DNA from: an uncultured Christensenellaceae bacterium
GTDB taxonomy: Bacteria > Bacillota > Clostridia > Christensenellales > Pumilibacteraceae
Assembly: GCA_910587445.1 (NCBI GenBank)
Contig: CAJULE010000010.1
Coordinates: 1-64,000 of the forward strand
Direction of reading: 5' to 3'
Length of the DNA stretch: 64,000 nucleotides
The notes beneath the pieces were generated by a model that had not been told where the DNA came from, searched no databases, and saw only the letters and a program-made list of their open reading frames with translations. The first letter of the stretch is position 1, and the number at the start of each line of letters is the position of its first letter. The translations under genes were made by a program, and so were the position numbers. Of the stretch, positions 51,473 through 56,744 are shown piece after piece.

Positions 51473-52903
51473 ATGAAAGACGTTTACGAAAACCCTCTGA
51501 TAACGCGCTATGCTTCGGTTGAAATGGCGCGCAATTTCTCCGACGATACCCGCTTCGGATTGTGGCGCAAGCTGTGGATAGCCCTTGCCGAAAGCGAGAA
51601 GGAGCTCGGACTCGCCATAACCGACGAACAGATCGCCGAGATGAAAAAATACGCGGACGACATAAATTACGATGTTGCCGCCGCTCGCGAAAAAGAGGTT
51701 CGCCACGACGTAATGGCTCATGTTTTCGCGTTCGGAACGCAGGCAAAATCCGCAATGCCTATTATACATCTCGGTGCTACAAGCTGTTATGTGACGGATA
51801 ATGCCGAAATAATAATGATCAAAAACGCGCTCGAACTTGTCAAAGATAAGCTTGTTTCGGTCATGGACAAGCTCGCGGCGTTTGCCATGAAGTATAAGGA
51901 TTTGCCTACGCTCGGATTTACCCATCTCCAGCCCGCTCAGCTTACTACGGTCGGAAAGCGCGCCTGCCTGTGGCTTCAGGACCTCGAAATGGATTACGAG
52001 AATCTCACGCATCTCATAAAGACAGTAAAGCTTCGCGGAGTCAAGGGTACGACGGGCACGCAGGCAAGTTTTATGAGCCTTTTCGACAACGACGGGGAAA
52101 AGGTTAAGAAGCTCGAGAGCGCAGTCGCAAAGCGTATGGGAATCAAGGCGGCTTACGGAGTTACGGGGCAAACCTATCCGAGAAAGTTCGACTACAACGT
52201 AATGAGCGTGCTCTCTCAGATTGCGCAGAGCGCGTATAAGTTCGCAAACGATTTGCGCATACTGCAAAACATGAAGGAAATGGAGGAGCCTTTCGAAAAA
52301 TCTCAGATAGGCTCGTCCGCAATGGCATACAAGCGTAATCCCATGCGCAGCGAGAGAATGTGCGGTCTTGCCCGTTTCGTGCTTTCCGTGCCCATAAACG
52401 AGGCTGTGACGAGTTCTACGCAGTGGCTCGAACGCACGCTTGACGACAGCGTGAACAAGCGCATAACGATAGCACAGGCTTTTCTTGCGCTCGACGGGAT
52501 CCTCAACCTCTATCTTAATATTTCCGAAAATATGGTCGTATACGAAAAGGTTATCGCAAAGCATATCGCGGCAGAACTCCCGTTTATGTCCACGGAAGTC
52601 ATACTCATGGAATGTGTGAAAGCAGGCGGCAACAGGCAGGAGCTTCACGAACTCATAAGAGAGCATTCCATGGAAAGCGCGAAAGTCGTCAAACAGCAGG
52701 GCGGAGATAACGACCTTATCGAGAGAATAAAGGGAGACGCGCATTTTGCTGCAATCCATTCCCGCATAGACGGCTTGCTCGATCCCAAGAACTTCATAGG
52801 CAGAGCGCCTTCTCAGACGGTCGAATTTATCGAAGAGGAAATTAAGCCCATACTCGAGAAGAATAAAAAAGCTCTCGGAATAAAGGCACAGATAAACGTA
52901 TAG
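51473..52903 (+). CDS. purB: Adenylosuccinate lyase
   Basis: Lyase for two steps of purine synthesis (SAICAR to AICAR, and adenylosuccinate to AMP). The 476-residue protein has TSCYVTDNAEIIM-type first motif (LGATSCYVTDN), HLQPAQLTTVGKR, TGTQASFMSLF and the signature loop SSAMAYKRNPMRSERM with the catalytic Ser. A TAGGAGA ribosome site lies about 14 bases before the ATG, which is somewhat far; the start MKDVYENPL agrees with homologues. The SSAMA-Y-K variant occurs in Firmicutes PurB. It is the last protein gene before the tRNA cluster. Confidence 0.95.
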   Translation: MKDVYENPLITRYASVEMARNFSDDTRFGLWRKLWIALAESEKELGLAITDEQIAEMKKYADDINYDVAAAREKEVRHDVMAHVFAFGTQAKSAMPIIHLGATSCYVTDNAEIIMIKNALELVKDKLVSVMDKLAAFAMKYKDLPTLGFTHLQPAQLTTVGKRACLWLQDLEMDYENLTHLIKTVKLRGVKGTTGTQASFMSLFDNDGEKVKKLESAVAKRMGIKAAYGVTGQTYPRKFDYNVMSVLSQIAQSAYKFANDLRILQNMKEMEEPFEKSQIGSSAMAYKRNPMRSERMCGLARFVLSVPINEAVTSSTQWLERTLDDSVNKRITIAQAFLALDGILNLYLNISENMVVYEKVIAKHIAAELPFMSTEVILMECVKAGGNRQELHELIREHSMESAKVVKQQGGDNDLIERIKGDAHFAAIHSRIDGLLDPKNFIGRAPSQTVEFIEEEIKPILEKNKKALGIKAQINV

Positions 52904-52999
52904 CGGCATATAAACATATTGTGTGTCGCAAAACGTCGGCGCTCGAAAAAAGAGATGCGATTTGTTAAAAAAAAATTCGCAAAACATGGCGCGAAATCC

Positions 53000-53028
53000 T
53001 TGATTTTTTGCCCTTGATTTGATATATT
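53000..53028 (+). promoter_or_regulatory. Promoter of the tRNA operon
   Basis: TTGATT (53000-53005), a 17-base spacer and TATATT (53023-53028). A hairpin AAGTCGCTT/AAGCGACTT (53032-53055) lies between it and tRNA-Val. No terminator of purB is evident. Confidence 0.7.
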
Positions 53029-53061
53029 ATATAAGTCGCTTGCAAAAAGCGACTTAACTTT

Positions 53062-53137
53062 GGGAGCTTAGCTCAGCTGGGAGAGCATCTGCCCTACAAG
53101 CAGAGGGTCATAGGTTCGAACCCTATAGCTCCCACCA
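53062..53137 (+). tRNA. tRNA-Val (anticodon TAC)
   Basis: GGGAGCT/AGCTCCC acceptor stem, a D loop with AGCTGGGA, an anticodon loop CCTACAA (TAC, reading Val GTN) and the T loop TTCGAAC; the CCA end is encoded. Confidence 0.98.
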
Positions 53138-53140
53138 AAT

Positions 53141-53215
53141 GCGGAAGTGGCTCAGTGGTAGAGCGTTGCCTTGCCAAGGCAAATGTCGCGAGTTCGAATC
53201 TCGTCTTCCGCTCCA
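53141..53215 (+). tRNA. tRNA-Gly (anticodon GCC)
   Basis: GCGGAAG/CTTCCGC acceptor stem, anticodon stem TTGCC/GGCAA with loop TTGCCAA (GCC), T loop TTCGAAT and encoded CCA. It lies 3 bases after tRNA-Val. Confidence 0.98.
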
Positions 53216-53220
53216 CATAA

Positions 53221-53294
53221 GGCACCATAGCCAAGCGGTAAGGCAGAGGCCTGCAAAGCCTTTATCCCCGGTCCGATTCCGGGTGGTGCCTCCA
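53221..53294 (+). tRNA. tRNA-Cys (anticodon GCA)
   Basis: GGCACCA/TGGTGCC acceptor stem, anticodon loop CTGCAAA (GCA), CCCGG/CCGGG T stem and encoded CCA. Confidence 0.98.
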
Positions 53295-53303
53295 AACTCA
53301 ATT

Positions 53304-53389
53304 GCCCAAGTGGCGGAATGGCAGACGCAAAGGACTTAAAATCCTTCGGAGGAAACTCCGTACCGGTTCGAGTCCGGTCTTGGGCACCA
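53304..53389 (+). tRNA. tRNA-Leu (anticodon TAA)
   Basis: GCCCAAG/CTTGGGC acceptor stem, anticodon loop CTTAAAA (TAA), long variable arm CGGAGGAAACTCCG, CCGG T stem and encoded CCA. It is the last core gene before the AT-rich accessory region and a plausible integration site, but no copy of its 3' end was found in the rest of the window. Confidence 0.98.
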
Positions 53390-53390
53390 T

Positions 53391-53439
53391 AAAAGGACGG
53401 ACATTTTGATACAAATATATCAAGATTTCCGTCCTTTTT
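53391..53439 (+). terminator. Terminator of the tRNA operon
   Basis: AAAAGGACGGA (53391-53401) pairs with TCCGTCCTTTT (53428-53438) around a 26-base loop, then T. Confidence 0.8.
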
Positions 53440-53492
53440 CTATGCTTTTTTCGTAATATTACAGGTTTTAATCGATAACACAGTAAAAATAG

Positions 53493-53522
53493 ACCCGCGG
53501 GATTGTTTCCCACGGGTTTTTC
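53493..53522. terminator. Bidirectional terminator
   Basis: ACCCGCGGGA (53493-53502) pairs with TCCCACGGGT (53508-53517, one GU or mismatch), with T runs on the + side and ATTTTT on the - side. It separates the tRNA operon from the converging regulator gene at 53588. Confidence 0.75.
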
Positions 53523-53587
53523 TTATTATGATTGAAAACGCAATCGTTAAAATTATGGGTAATCGTTAAATTTATGTTTGAAAGGCG

Positions 53588-53833
53588 TTATTCATCTATT
53601 TCAATGTTTTCAAATTCGAAAACGGGGCTATCGAAGAAGTCCGTCATTGAAAGTCCCAATTCTCGTATAATAAGTGCAATATTTTTGAAGTTTGAAGCCT
53701 TAGTTTTATTTCCGAGAATTGATGTCATTGTACTATGGTAAATGCCGGTTTCCTGTTCCAGCCGATACTGTGTCATTTTCTTTTCCTTCAAGATTTCCCG
53801 TACCCGGATTGCAAATGCCTGATTTAATGTCAT
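53588..53833 (-). CDS. Small XRE-family repressor
   Basis: An 81-residue Cro/cI-like protein with the helix-turn-helix MTQYRLEQETGIYHSTMTSI followed by SMTDFFDSP. It has no other domain. AGGAGAT precedes the ATG on the reverse strand. It is divergent from the SLOG-family gene; the 157-base intergenic region contains two near-identical 15-base repeats that could be its operators. It is the first gene of the AT-rich accessory region. Confidence 0.85.
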   Translation of the reverse strand: MTLNQAFAIRVREILKEKKMTQYRLEQETGIYHSTMTSILGNKTKASNFKNIALIIRELGLSMTDFFDSPVFEFENIEIDE

Positions 53834-53902
53834 ATTTTCGCATCTCCTGACTTGACTAATCTAAACTACGTATATTTTATCATACGGGCGAAAACAAATA
53901 TG

Positions 53903-53970
53903 TATTGTGGATTGGTCAGAAACTTTCTTTTTTATTATATTTGTGCTACAATAGGTATTGTGAATTGGTC
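53903..53970. promoter_or_regulatory. Paired 15-base direct repeat flanking a promoter
   Basis: TATTGTGGATTGGTC (53903-53917) and TATTGTGAATTGGTC (53956-53970) differ at one base and lie 53 bases apart. Between them is TGCTACAAT (53944-53952), an extended -10 for the + strand. The arrangement suits repression of the SLOG gene by the divergent XRE protein, but that is inference. Confidence 0.55.
53944..53952 (+). promoter_or_regulatory. Extended -10 promoter of the SLOG gene
   Basis: TGCTACAAT, with only a weak -35 (TTTCTT) 17 bases upstream. It lies 38 bases before the ATG and between the paired repeats. Confidence 0.55.
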
Positions 53971-53990
53971 GTATTGGGAGGAAGGTACAT

Positions 53991-54551
53991 ATGTTGGTTA
54001 AAGGAAATGGGCTTGAAGAGGCAAAAATTGAAATCGGAAAAATAATAAAAGATCTGAATTCATCAACGGCGTGTTTCACCGGGCATCGAAGTCAAAAACT
54101 TCCTTGGCGGTTTAATGAGGAAGATATACGGTGTAGAGCAATGAAAGCTGCGCTTTCATCCGAAATAGAAAAGGCAATTCAAAACGGCTATAGTACTTTT
54201 CTGAGCGGTATGGCTTTGGGATTTGATATGATATGCGCTGAAACGGTTCTCGCGTTTAAAGAAAAATATCCTGATATAAAAATTATTGGTGCTTTGCCTT
54301 GTAAAACGCAGGACATAAAGTGGCAAGCAAAAGACCGGGAAAGGTATAGAAATCTACTGGTTAAACTCGACGGAGTGCGTTGCATTTATGATGAATATAT
54401 CGGTGCAGAATGTATGCTTGAAAGGAACCGATACATGGTGAATAATTCTTCCTTGATGATAGCTCTATTCGACGGGCTTCCTGGTGGTACCAAAAGCACA
54501 ATAGAATATGCAAAAAAACAGGGGTTAAAGATTGTTGTTATTAAACCTTAA
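53991..54551 (+). CDS. SLOG family protein (DUF1273, YpsA-like)
   Basis: A 186-residue Rossmann-like protein of the SLOG/LOG superfamily (YpsA/DUF1273 branch), a group predicted to bind nucleotide-derived ligands. Visible features: CFTGHRSQKL near residue 28, LSGMALGFDMICAE in the nucleotide loop, RNRYMVNNSSLMIALFDG and GGTKSTIEYAKKQG near the C terminus. SLOG proteins are common in mobile elements and some defence or stress systems, but the role of this one is unknown. GGGAGGAAGG precedes the ATG. It stands divergent to an XRE regulator and is not co-transcribed with the next gene. Confidence 0.83.
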   Translation: MLVKGNGLEEAKIEIGKIIKDLNSSTACFTGHRSQKLPWRFNEEDIRCRAMKAALSSEIEKAIQNGYSTFLSGMALGFDMICAETVLAFKEKYPDIKIIGALPCKTQDIKWQAKDRERYRNLLVKLDGVRCIYDEYIGAECMLERNRYMVNNSSLMIALFDGLPGGTKSTIEYAKKQGLKIVVIKP

Positions 54552-54576
54552 TAGGTGCATTTTACATATTTTTTGA

Positions 54577-54624
54577 AAATAAAAAACGCCGTAATAGGGA
54601 GTTTTCAATTACCCTGAAACGGCG
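54577..54624 (-). terminator. Terminator of the tandem-HTH gene (reverse strand)
   Basis: Read on the reverse strand, CGCCGT (54619-54624 side) pairs with ACGGCG and an inner AGGG pairs with CCCT, followed by TTTTTTATTTT. It ends the reverse gene at 54647. Confidence 0.75.
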
Positions 54625-54646
54625 AAATTGCGTATTAAAATAGAAA

Positions 54647-55090
54647 TTATTGTTTTGTTCTTCCTATAATGAAATCAACAGTACATCCGAATCCATCCGC
54701 TAAGAAAATAATACAGTCAAGGGTTGGCGTGCGGGTTCCATTCTTCCATTCATAAAATCGAGAACTTGAAATATGCGCTGTTTTGTAAAAGTTCCACCAG
54801 GGGCAGTTGAAGTGTTCTTTTAGAACCTTGAGCTGTTCCGAAAATGGCGGACAAGAATAAAACACAGTGGGGTAGTTCTCAGATTCGCGCCCTAATAAAA
54901 AATCAGTAGTGCATTGAAAATAATCTGCTAACTTAACTAAATTTGCAACGGTTGGAGTATAGCGCGAATGTAAATATCGTCCAATAGTGGTTGCATCGAT
55001 ACCTACTTCATTGGCAAGTTGCGTAAGGTTTATTTCATGCTCAAACATCAAGGAATCGAGCATTTCAGAGAGTTTCGACAAATTATCCAT
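54647..55090 (-). CDS. Regulator with two tandem XRE-type HTH domains
   Basis: A 147-residue DNA-binding protein built from two similar helix-turn-helix halves. The first is NLTQLANEVGIDATTIGRYL, ending CTTDFLLGR near residue 68; the second, WWNFYKTAHISSSRFYEWKN, ends CTVDFIIGR at the C terminus. Each half contains a TPT-VANL/TPT-LDCI helix and the -DFxxGR end, so an internal duplication is clear. The middle (PFSEQLKVLKEHFNCPW) links them. It is divergent from a promoter at 55142-55171, and a symmetric inverted repeat lies between them. Probably a repressor; the ligand is unknown. Confidence 0.82.
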   Translation of the reverse strand: MDNLSKLSEMLDSLMFEHEINLTQLANEVGIDATTIGRYLHSRYTPTVANLVKLADYFQCTTDFLLGRESENYPTVFYSCPPFSEQLKVLKEHFNCPWWNFYKTAHISSSRFYEWKNGTRTPTLDCIIFLADGFGCTVDFIIGRTKQ

Positions 55091-55117
55091 AAATTAGTCC
55101 TTTTTCTACAATTTATT

Positions 55118-55165
55118 CTCTCCCACAAGCGCACATTTCTGTTGCAATCTGCGCCGATGGGAGAG
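55118..55165. promoter_or_regulatory. Interrupted inverted repeat, candidate operator
   Basis: CTCTCCCA (55118-55125) with GCGCA (55129-55133) are mirrored by TGCGC (55150-55154) and TGGGAGAG (55158-55165) on a common axis, so 13 bases of each 16-base arm pair. It overlaps the -35 and spacer of the + strand promoter and lies just upstream of the reverse regulator, consistent with binding by a protein with two HTH domains. Confidence 0.55.
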
Positions 55166-55171
55166 TATAAT
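55142..55171 (+). promoter_or_regulatory. Promoter inside the inverted repeat
   Basis: TTGCAA (55142-55147), an 18-base spacer and a perfect TATAAT (55166-55171), reading toward the small gene at 55267. Confidence 0.65.
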
Positions 55172-55266
55172 GAAGGTACACTTCAAACGCGCGAAAAAAG
55201 TGAAAAAATTATTGGAGTTAAAAAATTATGGAAGAAAAACTTAACATTTGCATCGGAGAAGGAAAC

Positions 55267-55443
55267 ATGGAATTTGAGACATTAGCGCAGGAGTCAAAAT
55301 CAACGGGACTTGATTTGGCAATGCAGATTTTTCCGTTATTGGATGATTACTTTTGCGGCACGTTTGCAAAGAATACCAAGGGAATATTAATGAAGTTGGA
55401 AAACGGTCAAGTGTTCCAGCTTTCGGTTACCGAGGTCGCTTAA
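55267..55443 (+). CDS. Small protein of unknown function
   Basis: A 58-residue protein I do not recognise (MEFETLAQESKST start; ends QLSVTEVA). It is mixed charged/hydrophobic with no signal peptide or TM. GGAG lies 7 bases before the ATG at 55267; an in-frame ATG at 55228 is also possible, with GGAG 12 bases before. It is under the promoter in the inverted-repeat region and could be regulated by the tandem-HTH protein. The gap to the next gene (55444-55591) contains a GCCGCCAA/TTGACGGC hairpin of unclear role, with an A tract on the 5' side. Confidence 0.5.
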   Translation: MEFETLAQESKSTGLDLAMQIFPLLDDYFCGTFAKNTKGILMKLENGQVFQLSVTEVA

Positions 55444-55591
55444 TCATATGATTACACAGCAAAAAAAGCCGCCAAGGGATATTGACGGCGTGAAATGGTA
55501 TTTATCGTAATAATTATATCAAAATATGGTAATTTCGGAAAAGGGAAAGAATATCGAACCCTGACTGATTTTATCGAAAACGGAGGAACAT

Positions 55592-56071
55592 ATGCTTAAG
55601 ATTAAAGAAGGAAAGTTAATAGCATCAAATATGTCGTTTGCATTGCCAGAGGACTTTACCCTTGATTTGAGAATGCCTGGCGGCGGCTACCACGTACTTG
55701 AGTTCAAATCAGAAAACGAAGTTGTAAAAGGCGGGATTGTTTACATCAATATAGAGTTTGAGAAATCAGAAATGACAGTCCAAGAAAACATGGAGGAATT
55801 TATGGAAAACAATGAATTGAAAAACAAGGGTGAGTTCTTCCCTGTAACAAGAGGACAAGGAACAGCGCTCGGCGCATTTTACACGGGTGGCAGGGTAACC
55901 TACATTTATGATGAAAGGTATGACTTCCCGGAAAACAGTCTCAAGCAAAATCAAGTATCGATAACCATTCAGCTTTCGCGGATGAAAGGGAAGAAGCTGG
56001 GGCAAACAATCTATGATGTTCTTAAACTGCCAAGCGTTAAAGCTTTTCTGGATAGTGTTGAATACTTTTGA
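55592..56071 (+). CDS. Protein of unknown function in accessory region
   Basis: A 159-residue cytoplasmic-looking protein with no recognised domain. It is predicted mixed alpha/beta (MLKIKEGKLIASNMSF start; GRVTYIYDERYDF in the middle; KLGQTIYDVLKLPSV near the end). There is no signal peptide or TM. CGGAGGA precedes the ATG. It is followed 17 bases later by a Rho-N/SAP-like small gene, so the two are probably co-transcribed. Codon use is AT-rich like the rest of this region. No function can be given. Confidence 0.7.
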   Translation: MLKIKEGKLIASNMSFALPEDFTLDLRMPGGGYHVLEFKSENEVVKGGIVYINIEFEKSEMTVQENMEEFMENNELKNKGEFFPVTRGQGTALGAFYTGGRVTYIYDERYDFPENSLKQNQVSITIQLSRMKGKKLGQTIYDVLKLPSVKAFLDSVEYF

Positions 56072-56088
56072 TTTTAAAGGAGGAACTT

Positions 56089-56346
56089 ATGCAAGAATTA
56101 ACTATTGAGAATATTGAGGCTCGGCTTGAACAACTAACAATTTTTAAATTAAGGCAAACTGCGAGAGCTGTTGGGGTTGCTCACGCAGCAGCAGGGAATA
56201 AAGCTGATATACGAAGAAAAGTTATTGCTATTGCAAATGGAATAGCTAAGCCTGTACCGTTCGAAAACCCTGCGGGGACACAGTTTGCGGATGAAGAGCT
56301 TGTCAAAGATATTCTTACTTTCAGAGAAAGCAAAATCGGCAAATAA
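56089..56346 (+). CDS. Small protein with Rho-N/SAP-like helical motif
   Basis: An 85-residue protein. The segment FKLRQTARAVGVAHAAAGNK followed by ADIRRKVIAIANGI has the pattern of Rho termination factor N-terminal or SAP/HeH-like domains (LRxxAxxxGV...KxxIxxxI), which bind nucleic acid. No other domain. AAAGGAGGA precedes the ATG at 56089; the frame is open to 56068 but that TTG lies over the previous stop. The role is unknown; its neighbours are an unknown protein and a type I restriction system. Confidence 0.6.
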   Translation: MQELTIENIEARLEQLTIFKLRQTARAVGVAHAAAGNKADIRRKVIAIANGIAKPVPFENPAGTQFADEELVKDILTFRESKIGK

Positions 56347-56445
56347 ACCGTTTATTGCTATACATAAAGATGAAGAAAGAGCCGGCATTTATGTCGGTTC
56401 TTTTGACTTATTAAGGCAAGTTGAATTTGACTTCAAAGAGTAAAA

Positions 56446-56459
56446 TTAGCGAACGCTAA
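56446..56459. promoter_or_regulatory. Palindromic operator ahead of the restriction operon
   Basis: TTAGCG-AA-CGCTAA is a perfect inverted repeat of 6-base arms with a 2-base centre. It ends 6 bases before the -35 of the restriction operon promoter. A controller-type (C box) site for the XRE protein at 56527 is inferred. Confidence 0.55.
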
Positions 56460-56465
56460 AAAAAC

Positions 56466-56494
56466 TTGTTTTTTTCGTAATTATATGCTATACT
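56466..56494 (+). promoter_or_regulatory. Promoter of the restriction-modification operon
   Basis: TTGTTT (56466-56471), a 17-base spacer and TATACT (56489-56494) preceded by TGC (extended -10). It lies directly after the palindrome and 32 bases before the XRE gene. Confidence 0.75.
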
Positions 56495-56526
56495 AAAAAG
56501 CGATTATTTTAAGGAGATGCGGAGCT

Positions 56527-56733
56527 ATGGCTATTAGTTACAAGAAACTATGGAAAATGCTCATTGACCGTGATATGGGAAAGAAGGACCTTGCGCAGAT
56601 TGCGGACCTGAGCGGCTACACTCTAAATAAGCTGAAACACGGTGAAAACGTCAACGCAGATACGTTGGCGAAAATTTGTGTTGCGTTGAATTGTAATTTC
56701 GATGATATTATGGAAATCATCCCGGAAGAATAA
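56527..56733 (+). CDS. XRE-family regulator heading the type I restriction operon
   Basis: A 68-residue HTH protein of the short Cro/C.AhdI-like type: KKLWKMLIDRDMGKKDLAQ, then SGYTLNKLKHGENVNADT and ICVALNCNFDDIMEIIPEE. Such proteins often open restriction or toxin operons. The gene is preceded by AAGGAGATG and by the palindrome and promoter, and hsdR starts 11 bases after its stop, so a regulator-hsdR-hsdM-hsdM-hsdS transcript is expected. It may delay or limit restriction; that is inferred from position. Confidence 0.83.
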   Translation: MAISYKKLWKMLIDRDMGKKDLAQIADLSGYTLNKLKHGENVNADTLAKICVALNCNFDDIMEIIPEE

Positions 56734-56744
56734 GGAGGAAAATT

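Noticed and set aside
51329..52987. 552-codon reverse-strand open frame over purB
   Set aside because: Antisense shadow; purB on the + strand has all its signature motifs.
53062..53389. Open frame across the tRNA cluster (53139-53339)
   Set aside because: It runs through tRNA-Gly and tRNA-Cys, which are clear cloverleaf genes.
55463..55489. Terminator on the + strand after the gene at 55267
   Set aside because: The GCCGCCAA/TTGACGGC hairpin is preceded, not followed, by the A/T tract, so it would only suit reverse-strand transcription, and no reverse gene precedes it.
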